This document shows, piece by piece, positions 52,466-60,247 of a DNA stretch of 64,000 nucleotides. Source of the DNA: Caulobacter sp. BP25 (GTDB taxonomy: Bacteria; Pseudomonadota; Alphaproteobacteria; Caulobacterales; Caulobacteraceae); NCBI RefSeq assembly GCF_002737755.1, contig NZ_PEGH01000019.1:186001-250000 (forward strand). Reading direction: 5' to 3'. Made by a program: the position numbers and the translations under genes. Positions within the stretch are counted from its first letter, which is position 1; each line of letters begins with the position of its first letter. Under the pieces are notes generated by a model. It saw only the letters and a list, made by a program, of their open reading frames with translations. It had not been told where the DNA came from and did no database searches.

Positions 52466-52803
52466 GACTCTTCTCCTATGGTCGTAGGAGAAATGGATGG
52501 CGGCTTCCGGCGTTCCGGGTGTCGTCAACGAGCGCCTCGCCAAGCGACCTGAGAGCGCCCGAAACGCGATTCCCTCGCGGAATCACCTATGGCGCGAGCC
52601 AGCTGGTAATCCACTTTCGGGACTAAAATTAACGCCTTTGCCCTGAAACCTGCCCTTCGGGAGAAGACGATTTCGTGAAAAACCCAGGCCCACGGGCGTT
52701 TTGCCCCCATGAATCGACGTTTTAACCTTCCCTTACGGGTGACAAACGCGTTCAGCCTCGTCAGGCTTCAACACTTCCCTGATTCACAGGAATGAGCTTA
52801 GAG
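52466..52803. other. Divergent intergenic region before the HU gene
   Basis: The 338 bases hold the promoters of the acidic protein (minus) and HU (plus). CTCGCG/CGCGAG arms (about 52577-52601) make a possible hairpin. I see no gene. Confidence 0.45.
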
Positions 52804-53085
52804 ATGACGAACGTTTCCGATCTGGTCGACGCCGCTGTCGCCGCTGACGACAAGCTGACCAAGACCCAAGCCAAGGCCATCATCGACGGCGTCTTCAAGT
52901 CGATCTCCGACGCCGCCGTGAAGGGCGAAGAAGTCTCGATCCCGGGCTTCGGCAAGTTCAAGGTCCAGGCCAAGCCGGCCCGCACCGGCCGCAACCCGGC
53001 CACCGGCGCGACCATCGAAATCGCCGCCAGCAAGAAGGTCGCCTTCACGCCGGCCAAGCAACTGAAGGACGCCGTCAACGGCTAA
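52804..53085 (+). CDS. HU-family DNA-binding protein
   Basis: The 93-residue protein matches HU/IHF: an N-terminal helical dimer domain (LTKTQAKAIIDGVFKSISDA), the GEEVSIPGFGKFKV turn, the DNA-intercalating beta arm with GRNPATGATIEI, and the C-terminal helix. It is a nucleoid-compacting, DNA-bending protein. An ATG four codons earlier (52792) is possible, but its ribosome-binding site is too close; the start at 52804 matches the family N-terminus better. Confidence 0.92.
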   Translation: MTNVSDLVDAAVAADDKLTKTQAKAIIDGVFKSISDAAVKGEEVSIPGFGKFKVQAKPARTGRNPATGATIEIAASKKVAFTPAKQLKDAVNG

Positions 53086-53091
53086 GCCTTT

Positions 53092-53129
53092 CGTCGAGAG
53101 GCGGACGTCCAGACGGCTGCCCCTCGACG
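53092..53129 (+). terminator. Hairpin after the HU gene
   Basis: CGTCGAG (53092-53098) and CTCGACG (53123-53129) form a stem with further pairing inside. It begins seven bases after the HU stop. No strong U-run follows. Confidence 0.45.
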
Positions 53130-53137
53130 TTGCTATT

Positions 53138-53175
53138 CACGCGCGATCTCTCGCCTCAGGCAAGAATCGCGCGTG
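53138..53175. repeat. Perfect 10-base inverted repeat before the SOS box
   Basis: CACGCGCGAT (53138-53147) and ATCGCGCGTG (53166-53175) are perfect arms around 18 bases. It ends 11 bases before the SOS box and may be a terminator for HU read-through or a second regulatory site. Confidence 0.5.
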
Positions 53176-53186
53176 GAGACTTTTCA

Positions 53187-53201
53187 GAACAAATCAAGAA
53201 C
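53187..53201. promoter_or_regulatory. Alphaproteobacterial SOS box GAAC-N7-GAAC
   Basis: GAAC (53187-53190), AAATCAA and GAAC (53198-53201) match the alphaproteobacterial LexA site (GTTC-N7-GTTC on the other strand). It ends 15 bases before the radical SAM gene start, so LexA would block this operon directly. Confidence 0.8.
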
Positions 53202-53216
53202 GATAACGTGCTGCTT

Positions 53217-54437
53217 ATGGCCGTTCTCGATCTTAGGCGTAAGCTCGCTATCCTCTCCGACGCCGCCAAGTACGACGCCTCTTGCGCCTCGTCCGGCGCT
53301 CAAAAGCGCAACTCGCTAGGTGGCCAGGGCGTGGGCTCAACAGAGGGCATGGGCATCTGCCACGCCTACGCCCCAGATGGTCGCTGCATCAGCCTGCTGA
53401 AAATCCTGCTGACCAACTTCTGCATCTACGACTGCGCCTATTGCATCAACCGCGTGTCGTCGAACACGGCCCGGGCGCGCTTCTCGGTGAAGGAGGTCGT
53501 CGACCTCACCCTGAACTTCTACAAGCGCAACTACATCGAGGGCCTGTTCCTGTCGTCGGGCGTCATCCGCACCGGCGACTACACAATGGAGGAGATGGTC
53601 AGGGTGGCAAAGTCGCTGCGGCTGGACCACGATTTCCGCGGCTACATCCATCTGAAGCTGATCCCCGAGGCCTCGCCAGAGCTGGCGGCCGAGGCGGGGC
53701 TCTACGCCGATCGGGTGTCGATCAACATCGAACTGCCGCGCGACGACAGCCTCAAGGCCTTGGCGCCCGAAAAGGACGTCACCGACATCAAGCGCGCCAT
53801 GGGCCGAATGCGCCTGGAGATCGAGGATCGCGCAGATCCCGCGCGCAAAGCGGGGCGCCGGACCTTCGCGCGCAGCCAGTCGACCCAGCTGATCGTCGGG
53901 GCGGACGCGGCCAAGGACGGCGACATCCTGGCCCGCAGCGCCAACCTCTATGGCGCCTATCGGCTGAGCCGCGTCTACTATTCCGCCTTCAGCCCCATCC
54001 CGGACGCCAGCCATCGCCTACCGCTGGCCCGCCCGCCGCTGCTGCGCGAGCACCGCCTATATCAAGCCGACTGGCTGATGCGGTTCTATGGCTTCGAGCG
54101 GCCCGAGATCGTCGCCGAGGGCGAGGACCTGGATCTGTCGGTCGATCCCAAGACCGGCTGGGCGCTGAGGAACCGGGGACGCTTCCCCGTCGATATCCAG
54201 ACCGCCGATCGCGAGACCCTGCTGCGCGTGCCCGGCTTGGGCGCCAAGGCCGTGGGACGCGTCCTGGCGGCCCGCAAGGTCGCGCGCTTGACCCTGGACG
54301 ACTTGAAGCGCGTGGGGGCTGTCCTGAAGCGCGCCAAGCCTTTCGTCGTGACCGTCGATTGGACGCCGGGGGCTCTGACCGATCGCGACAGCCTGAAGGC
54401 GGCGCTGGTCCAGCCCCAGCAGCTGAGCCTGTTCTGA
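53217..54437 (+). CDS. Putative DNA modification/repair radical SAM protein with C-terminal HhH
   Basis: The 406-residue protein has the radical SAM cluster motif CIYDCAYC (C69, C73, C76), the barrel segments GLFLSSGVIRTGDYTMEEMV and YIHLKLIPEASPE, and a C-terminal helix-hairpin-helix (LLRVPGLGAKAVGRVLAARK) that suggests DNA binding. It fits the family called 'putative DNA modification/repair radical SAM protein', which is paired with a uracil-DNA-glycosylase-like partner, as here. The reaction is unknown. The ATG at 53217 was chosen at the family N-terminus; it lies 16 bases after an SOS box. Confidence 0.9.
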   Translation: MAVLDLRRKLAILSDAAKYDASCASSGAQKRNSLGGQGVGSTEGMGICHAYAPDGRCISLLKILLTNFCIYDCAYCINRVSSNTARARFSVKEVVDLTLNFYKRNYIEGLFLSSGVIRTGDYTMEEMVRVAKSLRLDHDFRGYIHLKLIPEASPELAAEAGLYADRVSINIELPRDDSLKALAPEKDVTDIKRAMGRMRLEIEDRADPARKAGRRTFARSQSTQLIVGADAAKDGDILARSANLYGAYRLSRVYYSAFSPIPDASHRLPLARPPLLREHRLYQADWLMRFYGFERPEIVAEGEDLDLSVDPKTGWALRNRGRFPVDIQTADRETLLRVPGLGAKAVGRVLAARKVARLTLDDLKRVGAVLKRAKPFVVTVDWTPGALTDRDSLKAALVQPQQLSLF

Positions 54438-55933
54438 TGCGGGTCGTTCGGCTGGCGTGCGAGACCGACTTCGCCGGTTGGCGGACGGCGGCGCGGGCGC
54501 TGCGGGCGGAGGGGGTGGAGCCTGAGGGCGTGGTGTGGACGGTGGAGAGAGACCTCTTCTCCCCTTCCCCTTGCGGGGAGGGGGCTGGAGCTGGAGGTGT
54601 CAGCCCGGCGAACTCAGAGCAAACACCCCCATCCCCAACCCCTTCCCCGCAAGGGGGAAGGGGCTTTACTGTCCCAGCCGCCTTCCTGGAGCTGGCCGAG
54701 CAGGTCATCCTAAACCGCGCGCCGGAGCGCTTCGCCCTGCTCTACCGCATCTTGTGGCGGCTGGAACGCGAGCCGCGCCTGATCGAGAACCCCGCCGACG
54801 CCGACATGGCCAAAGCCCGCGATATGGCCAAGGCCGTCAGCCGCGCCGCGCACAAGATGAAGGCCTTCGTCCGCTTCCGGCTGGTCGAGGGCGCGGCGAC
54901 CGAGACCTACGCCGCCTGGTTCGAGCCGGCGCACCGCGTCACCGAGGCGGTCGCGCCGTTCTTCGTGCGCCGCTTCACCGCCATGGACTGGACGATCCTG
55001 ACGCCCGACGTCTGTGTCGCCTGGGACGGCGAGCGGTTGATGGTGTCGGAAGGCGCAGACCCGGCCGACGCACCGTCAGAGGACGCGCAGGAGGAGCTCT
55101 GGCGCACCTACTACGCCTCGATCTTCAACCCGGCGCGGCTGAACCCCAAGCAGATGCGCCAGGAGATGCCCAAACGCTATTGGCGGAACCTGCCGGAGGC
55201 GGCGCTCATTCCGGAACTGATCGCCACCGCCCAGGAGCGCGCCGCCGCCATGGTCGCCGCCCCCACTCGACCGCCCTCCGAACGGGTGCTGAAGGCCGCG
55301 CTGCGACATTCACGCGACGCCTCTTTTGGGCAAGGCGCGCCGACGACGCTGGAGGAGGCGGAGGCCGGGATTCAGCTCTGCCGACGTTGCGACCTGTGGC
55401 GCGACGCGACCCAGGGCGTGCCGGGGGAAGGCCTTGGTCGCGCGCCGCTGATGTTCGTCGGCGAACAGCCGGGCGATCAGGAAGATCTGGCCGGGCGGCC
55501 TTTCGTCGGACCGGCTGGCCAGGTGTTCGACAAGGCGCTGGCCGAAGCAGGCGTGCCCCGCGACCAAGCGTTCGTTACCAACGCCGTAAAGCACTTCAAG
55601 CACGAGGTCCGCGGCAAGCGGCGCTTCCACAGGACGCCGGATCGCGGCGAGGTCGCCGCCTGCCGCTGGTGGCTGGACGCCGAGCGGCGGATCGTTCGAC
55701 CTCGGGTGATCGTGATGCTGGGCGCGACAGCGGCTCTGGGGTTGATCGGCAAGCCGACGCCCATCGAGGCCAATCGCGGCAGGGCCTTGCAGTTGCCAGA
55801 CCAAGCTCAGGGCCTGGTGACCTATCACCCGTCTTTCCTGCTGCGCGCGCCTGACGCCGCGGCCAAGGCGCGCGCCTATGCGGAGTTTGTCGAGGACCTC
55901 CGAATGGCGGCAGCGCTGGCTGGGCTGACATAG
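54437..55933 (+). CDS. UDGX-like uracil-DNA glycosylase fused to an N-terminal DUF, with in-frame repeat insertion
   Basis: The 498-residue protein has two parts. Residues 1-280 are the DNA-metabolism domain found N-terminal to such glycosylases (ERFALLYRILWRLEREPRLI, FVRRFTAMDWTILTPD). Residues about 290-498 are a UDG: CRRCDLW, motif GEQPGDQEDLAGRPFVGPAG, then NAVKHFKHEVRGKRRFH and TYHPSFLLR. The KRRFH (H398) corresponds to the KRRIH of UDGX, whose His bonds covalently to DNA after uracil removal. Residues about 40-77 come from an inserted palindromic repeat. The start is coupled to the radical SAM stop (TGATG). Confidence 0.9.
   Translation: MRVVRLACETDFAGWRTAARALRAEGVEPEGVVWTVERDLFSPSPCGEGAGAGGVSPANSEQTPPSPTPSPQGGRGFTVPAAFLELAEQVILNRAPERFALLYRILWRLEREPRLIENPADADMAKARDMAKAVSRAAHKMKAFVRFRLVEGAATETYAAWFEPAHRVTEAVAPFFVRRFTAMDWTILTPDVCVAWDGERLMVSEGADPADAPSEDAQEELWRTYYASIFNPARLNPKQMRQEMPKRYWRNLPEAALIPELIATAQERAAAMVAAPTRPPSERVLKAALRHSRDASFGQGAPTTLEEAEAGIQLCRRCDLWRDATQGVPGEGLGRAPLMFVGEQPGDQEDLAGRPFVGPAGQVFDKALAEAGVPRDQAFVTNAVKHFKHEVRGKRRFHRTPDRGEVAACRWWLDAERRIVRPRVIVMLGATAALGLIGKPTPIEANRGRALQLPDQAQGLVTYHPSFLLRAPDAAAKARAYAEFVEDLRMAAALAGLT
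54556..54666. repeat. Palindromic repeat element inserted in frame in the UDG gene
   Basis: Arms such as CCCCTTCCCCTTGCGGGG (left) and CCCCGCAAGGGGGAAGGGG (right) form a long imperfect inverted repeat, extended inward by GGAGGTGT/ACACCCCC. This is typical of dispersed intergenic palindromes in Caulobacter-type genomes. It codes for a low-complexity Pro/Gly/Ser stretch without breaking the reading frame. Confidence 0.8.
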
Positions 55934-55939
55934 AAGGTG

Positions 55940-56051
55940 CTCCCCCGCGATGCGGGGGAGCTGTCAGGGCGTGACCGAGGGGGCAAATGCAGCATAAGCC
56001 CAGATCGCCCTCTCCGCCCCTCAGGGCCATCTCCCCCGCATCGCGGGGGAG
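55940..56051. repeat. Paired palindromic repeat in an intergenic region
   Basis: CTCCCCCGC-GAT-GCGGGGGAG (55940-55960) and CTCCCCCGC-ATC-GCGGGGGAG (56031-56051) are two self-complementary hairpins that are also inverted with respect to each other. They fill the gap between the convergent UDG and hemerythrin genes. The form is that of a REP/BIME-like unit. Confidence 0.75.
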
Positions 56052-56062
56052 GAACCTACGCC

Positions 56063-56599
56063 TCAGTGCGCCTTGGCGCCCATCTTGGCCATCAGCTCTT
56101 CCTTGCGCGCCTTGAGCCGTTCCCCCATGGCGTCGAGGTCCTCGTCGCCCCTCTTGGCTTGGGCGAAGAAACCGCCGGGTTGTTCCTCTTCCTTGACGTG
56201 GTGCTTGATGTACTCGCCCAGCACCTTGACCTTGGCGTCGTAGAACTCCTGGCCCGGCTTCATCGCTTCGATTTCAGCGATCAGCTTCTTGGCGCCGTCG
56301 TGCTCGACATAGGCCTCGTCGATCAGGTCGTCCTCGACGTCGCCACGCTCTTCCGGATAGAGGATCTCCTCCTCGATCTGCGTGTGCACCTTCAGGGCCA
56401 GGGCGATCTGGTTGAACAGCTCCTGCTTCTCGCTGTTGCTTTCCAGCTGTTCGTATTCGTCGAACATTTTCTCCACCTCGCGGTGGTCCTGCTTGAGCAG
56501 GCGGATGGCTAGCGGGTCGCGGCGACCGGTGCGGCGAGTGGCCTTGCGGGCCTTGGCGGTCTTGGCTGTGGTGGACGAATTCTTGGTGGCGGCGGCCAT
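56063..56599 (-). CDS. Hemerythrin (HHE) domain protein with basic N-terminal tail
   Basis: The 178-residue protein has a lysine/alanine/arginine-rich N-terminal tail (TAKTAKARKATRRTGRRD) like histone H1, followed by a hemerythrin cation-binding domain with LLKQDHREVEKMFDEY, VHTQIEEEILYPE, VEHDGAKKLI and YIKHHVKEEE, which supply the di-iron ligands. It may bind oxygen, NO or iron; the basic tail might bind DNA. AGGAG lies upstream of the ATG at 56599. Confidence 0.88.
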   Translation of the reverse strand: MAAATKNSSTTAKTAKARKATRRTGRRDPLAIRLLKQDHREVEKMFDEYEQLESNSEKQELFNQIALALKVHTQIEEEILYPEERGDVEDDLIDEAYVEHDGAKKLIAEIEAMKPGQEFYDAKVKVLGEYIKHHVKEEEQPGGFFAQAKRGDEDLDAMGERLKARKEELMAKMGAKAH

Positions 56600-56698
56600 G
56601 TAAATCTCCTGGATAATCCCGACCGCCAACCAACACCGATGCCGTGCTACACGTTCCGGCGCCGTCCAAGTCTCACATGCGAGGCATGTGCAGAAGAC

Positions 56699-58426
56699 CT
56701 AGTCGGGACGGGACGGCCCCGCCAGCACCGCGTCCAACTCGGCCGCCAGCGCCTCTATGCGGTAGGGCTTGACCAGCACCCGCCGCCCTTCCTTGCTGGC
56801 CGCCGCCGCGGCCGCGCTGTAGCCGGTGGTCAGCACCACCGGCAGGTCGGGACGCAGGCGGGAGATGTCTCGCGCCAGATCAAGGCCGCCGATATCGCCC
56901 GGCATGACCATGTCGCTGAACACCAGCTGGAAGCCTGGATCGCTGCGCAAGGTGTCGAGGGCCCCGGCGCCGTCACCGACCCGCTGCACGTCATAGCCCA
57001 GCTCTCGCAGCATCTCCTCGACCAGATGGGCGACACTGTCATCGTCCTCGACCAGTAGGATCCGCTGGCGATCCCCCCGCAACGAGGTGGGCTTTTCGAG
57101 CAACGGCGCGGGACCGAGGAGCGCCTTGGTTGAACGCGGGATGCGTAGCCAGATCGTCGTCCCCTCACCCAGAGCGCTGTCGACGCCGACTTCGCCGCCG
57201 GAGGCGCGTGCGAAGCCATACACCTGGGACAGTCCCAGCCCGGTTCCCTTGCCAACGGCCTTGGTCGTGAAGAAGGGCTCGAACAGGCGGCTGACCATGT
57301 CGGGCGCGACGCCGACGCCGGTGTCCCGTATCGAAAGCCGGACCATATCGCCAACGCCGTCAGGCTGGCCCGAAGGCTCGTTGCGAGCTTCGATCGTGAT
57401 CGTTCCACCGTCCGGCATCGCGTCACGGGCGTTGATGGCGATGTTCAGCACCGCCACCTCCAACTGGGAGGCGTCCACCTCGACCCGCCAGAGGTTTGGC
57501 GGCAATTGCATGCGCACGGTGACATCCTCGCGCAGGGAGCGATCAAGGATCGCAAGCATGCCGGAAAGGCGCTCGCCGATGTCGATCACCTCGGGCTTGA
57601 GCGGCGTGCGGCGGGAAAAGGCCAGCAATTGCTGCGTCAGGCTGGCGCCGCGGTCGATAGCCTGACGGATGCCGTCGCGCAGCCGGTCGCGCCGGGTCGG
57701 ATCGGAGGTGCGCTCCAGAAGGTCGAGACCGCTGGAGGCGACCATCAAGAGATTGTTGAAATCATGAGCCACGCCGCCGGTCAGCTGCCCCATGGCCTCC
57801 ATCTTCTGAGACTGGCGCAGGGCGTCCTCGGCCTTTTCGCGCTCGCGGATCTCGGCCTTGAGCTTGCGATAGGCCTCAGCTTCCCGCGCGTTGGCGGCGC
57901 CCAGCACGGCGACCAACAGCGCCGCCATGACAATTAGCAGGCCAAAGCCGGCATAGCGCATCGCGCGTCGCGCCGGTGACTCCAGCACCGTGCGCAAATA
58001 GACTGAGCCCAGCACGGTCCCGCCCTCGGTCACCTGCGCCGTCAGGACGAGGCGCGCGCCGTCACGACGGGGCGGCGCGATCGCGTTCCTGGCGGGGGGC
58101 GGCGCGCCACCCCGCGCATAACTGGCCGCCAGCTCCCCCCTCATGTCGTAGGCCGCAACGGCCTCGACATCCGGGTTCGAGCTTTGAGCCCCCACGTACT
58201 CCTGGGCGGCGGAACGATCGTCAAAGGCCAGGGGCGCCGCAAGGCTGCCGGCGAGAATCCGCAACTGTACTTGAGCCTGACGAAAGCGCTCCTGCTCGCT
58301 CAAGCGCTCATTGTAGACGGCCATGCCGAAGGCAGCGACGACGATAGCGATGGCCAAGGCGACCGCCATCGACACCGTCAACGCCGGACGCCAGCGCCGG
58401 GAGCCAGACGACGCCGCCTCGCTCAT
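56699..58426 (-). CDS. CHASE8-domain hybrid histidine kinase
   Basis: The 575-residue protein has two membrane helices (about residues 18-38 and 156-177) enclosing a CHASE8 periplasmic domain (LAGSLAAPLAFDDRSAAQEY, AVAAYDMRGELAASYAR). A coiled coil follows, then the kinase with H221 in GVAHDFNNLL, an ATPase domain (INARDAMPDGG, GTGLGLSQVYGF) and a receiver with D505 in LVFSDMVMPG. CHASE8 is the sensor of YfiN. Here it is attached to a kinase and overlaps by four bases the upstream YfiR gene, whose product probably controls it. Confidence 0.92.
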   Translation of the reverse strand: MSEAASSGSRRWRPALTVSMAVALAIAIVVAAFGMAVYNERLSEQERFRQAQVQLRILAGSLAAPLAFDDRSAAQEYVGAQSSNPDVEAVAAYDMRGELAASYARGGAPPPARNAIAPPRRDGARLVLTAQVTEGGTVLGSVYLRTVLESPARRAMRYAGFGLLIVMAALLVAVLGAANAREAEAYRKLKAEIREREKAEDALRQSQKMEAMGQLTGGVAHDFNNLLMVASSGLDLLERTSDPTRRDRLRDGIRQAIDRGASLTQQLLAFSRRTPLKPEVIDIGERLSGMLAILDRSLREDVTVRMQLPPNLWRVEVDASQLEVAVLNIAINARDAMPDGGTITIEARNEPSGQPDGVGDMVRLSIRDTGVGVAPDMVSRLFEPFFTTKAVGKGTGLGLSQVYGFARASGGEVGVDSALGEGTTIWLRIPRSTKALLGPAPLLEKPTSLRGDRQRILLVEDDDSVAHLVEEMLRELGYDVQRVGDGAGALDTLRSDPGFQLVFSDMVMPGDIGGLDLARDISRLRPDLPVVLTTGYSAAAAAASKEGRRVLVKPYRIEALAAELDAVLAGPSRPD

Positions 58427-59049
58427 CGCGGGCCGCCCCGGGGCGAGACCGACAGCGACTGTAGCTTGGAGCTCAACGTCAAGCCCTGGGCCTGGGCGGC
58501 ATCAGAGCGAATATCGAAACGCACCCTGCCCTCGACCGTGACGAACTGGATCATGGCTTCCGGCGCCTCCAGCGTCTCGTCGGCGACGGTCAGAACCGGA
58601 TAACCCGCGACCGCCGCGAACATCTGGCTGGGAGGCTGCGCACGCGACGCCGACACGAACAACATGTGGCACTCGGCGGCCTTGGTCACGGCCTGAAGCC
58701 GAACGACCACGATCGGATGCTCACCGACGCGGCGTCCAAGCGTCACGCGGTCGATCAGCCTCCCGAATGGATCATAGCCGCCAATGCACAATCGGAAGGG
58801 ACTGGTCGGCCCTTCGAAGGCGCTTTCGGGCCAGGTCACGAACGGCGTGAACTTGGCGAGATAGTCCGCCTTGATCCCATAGGGCCCCCGTTCGCCAGCG
58901 TGGTCGTGGCCGCGACGGCCATGATCGTGGGCGAGCGCCTGACTCGACGCGATGCACAACAGAAGCATCGCCCCAGCAAGCCGCCACAGCAGCCTTAGAC
59001 GACCTCCAGACGGCGCGCGTGAAGCGCTGGGCGGAATGCCCCAGACCAT
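58423..59049 (-). CDS. YfiR (DUF4154) family periplasmic protein with His-rich N-terminus
   Basis: The 208-residue protein has a signal peptide (hydrophobic AGAMLLLCIASS, cleavage about QALA) and then a His/Asp-rich stretch HDHGRRGHDHAGERG before the YfiR fold (YLAKFTPFVTWP, FRLCIGGYDPFG, CHMLFVSAS, VLTVADE). YfiR binds the periplasmic domain of YfiN and represses it. Since its gene is coupled to a CHASE8 kinase, it should act on that. The His-rich start might bind metal. The start codon is not certain. Confidence 0.87.
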   Translation of the reverse strand: MVWGIPPSASRAPSGGRLRLLWRLAGAMLLLCIASSQALAHDHGRRGHDHAGERGPYGIKADYLAKFTPFVTWPESAFEGPTSPFRLCIGGYDPFGRLIDRVTLGRRVGEHPIVVVRLQAVTKAAECHMLFVSASRAQPPSQMFAAVAGYPVLTVADETLEAPEAMIQFVTVEGRVRFDIRSDAAQAQGLTLSSKLQSLSVSPRGGPR

Positions 59050-59255
59050 AGTTCAGTCCCCTCCAGCGGCTATCGAAACCCGGCGTTGCGGATTCAACGC
59101 GTCGACGGTCTCGTCGGTCGTGGCGATCTAGACCGCAACCTTAGCGTCTGCGCAGCGGATTCGGGCAAGGCATCGAAAGCGCGGCTCCAAGCGCTGAGTT
59201 TCAAACCCTTTCCATGACATTTTGGAGGCCTAGCTTCGGGCGCGAGCCATAAAGC

Positions 59256-59285
59256 AAAAAGCCCGAGGCGAACCCCGGGCTTTTC
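59256..59285 (-). terminator. Terminator of the tRNA-His gene
   Basis: On the minus strand AAAAGCCCGGGG pairs with CCTCGGGCTTTTT across a short loop and ends in a U-rich tract. It starts 13 bases after the CCA end of tRNA-His. Confidence 0.75.
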
Positions 59286-59297
59286 AAGTGCTTGCGA

Positions 59298-59374
59298 TGG
59301 TACCAGCTCTCGGGCTCGAACCGAGGACCTCTAGATCCACAATCTAGCGCTCTAACCAACTGAGCTAAGCCGGC
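59298..59374 (-). tRNA. tRNA-His (anticodon GTG)
   Basis: The minus strand folds into a full cloverleaf: acceptor GCCGGCT/AGCTGGT, D arm TTAGCTCAGTTGGTTAGAGC, anticodon stem CTAGA/TCTAG with loop TTGTGGA, T arm CTCGG-TTCGAGC-CCGAG and encoded CCA. The discriminator is A73 and no G-1 is needed by pairing, as known for alphaproteobacterial tRNA-His. Confidence 0.96.
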
Positions 59375-59445
59375 TCATCGCGAGGCGTCGTCTTTAGTCG
59401 GATCGGCCCCTGGGATCAAGCGCCGATCCAGACGATTTTAACAGG

Positions 59446-59476
59446 AAAACGCCCCGGAGCGGAAACTCCGGGGCGC
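59446..59476 (-). terminator. Terminator of the exbB-exbD-tonB operon
   Basis: On the minus strand CGCCCCGGAG and CTCCGGGGCG form a perfect 10-base stem around six bases, followed by TTTT. It lies about 30 bases after the tonB stop. Confidence 0.82.
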
Positions 59477-59503
59477 TTCTTAGTCATCGTCTGGACCCAG
59501 ACC

Positions 59504-60235
59504 CTATTGCGGGACCTGGAACACCAGCGGGACGGTCACCTGGCCACCGTCGACGGGCGCGCCGTCGAGGGTCTTCGGCTTCATCCGGAACAGGCGCGAC
59601 AGACGCAGAGCCGCGTCGCCGAAGCCCATGTCGGCCGGACTCTCGGAGATGACCGAGCAGCCTTCCAGCGTGCCTTTCGCCGTGACGGTGCACGAGATCG
59701 TCGCCTTGCCGCTGACTTCCATCCGCTGAGCGCGGTCGGGGAAGTAGCGGGCCATGTCGTCCGCGCTGGGCTTACGGGCCCAGTCCGGACGGGTCACGAC
59801 CGAGGCGCGAGCCGGCGGGTTCGTCGGAACCGGCGGAGCCTGCGAGATAACCGGCGGAGCGGTCGTCTCGACCCGCTTTTCAACGGGCGGGATCGGCAGC
59901 GGCGGCGGCGGCGTCACGTCCGGCGGCGGAGCCACCGGGGGACGCGGCTGCACCACGGCCGGAGGCGGCGGCGGCTCGTTGGTCGGCGGCGGCGGCGGCG
60001 GAGGCGGCGGCGGCGGCGGCGGCGGCGGAGGCAACTCCACAACGGTCGCGTCGTCCGAGTACTCCTGGAACACTGCCTCGAACTTCTGCTTCGCAAGATA
60101 AACGAAGAGAAGTGCGTGCAGACCAGCCACCACTGTCAGGGAGATGCCAAAAGCACCAAAACCCTTTTTCCGACGCGGGCGCTCCGAAGTGAGCGGATCG
60201 TAGTGGCGATGCTCGGGCGTTTGTTGTTCAGCCAT
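59504..60235 (-). CDS. tonB: TonB-family energy transducer of the exb operon
   Basis: The 243-residue protein has a membrane anchor (FGISLTVVAGLHALLFVYLA), a Pro-rich spacer with a run of 16 prolines followed by other Pro-rich repeats, and a C-terminal TonB domain (SADDMARYFPDRAQRMEVSG, FGDAALRLSRLFRMKPKTLD). It transfers proton-motive energy from ExbB/ExbD to outer-membrane receptors. It is the last gene of exbB-exbD-tonB, with gaps of only a few bases. The Pro run is coded by a simple CGG-type repeat. Confidence 0.92.
   Translation of the reverse strand: MAEQQTPEHRHYDPLTSERPRRKKGFGAFGISLTVVAGLHALLFVYLAKQKFEAVFQEYSDDATVVELPPPPPPPPPPPPPPPPTNEPPPPPAVVQPRPPVAPPPDVTPPPPLPIPPVEKRVETTAPPVISQAPPVPTNPPARASVVTRPDWARKPSADDMARYFPDRAQRMEVSGKATISCTVTAKGTLEGCSVISESPADMGFGDAALRLSRLFRMKPKTLDGAPVDGGQVTVPLVFQVPQ
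59984..60031. repeat. Trinucleotide repeat coding the polyproline run of TonB
   Basis: The tract is made almost only of GGC units (with a few GGA) on the plus strand and encodes 16 consecutive Pro residues in the minus-strand tonB. Such tracts change length easily. Confidence 0.8.
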
Positions 60236-60247
60236 GCAGCACCCCTA

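Noticed and set aside
53282-54436. In-frame upstream extension of the glycosylase gene through the radical SAM gene
   Set aside because: The upstream part overlaps a clear radical SAM protein in another frame; the glycosylase starts at 54437 by coupled translation.
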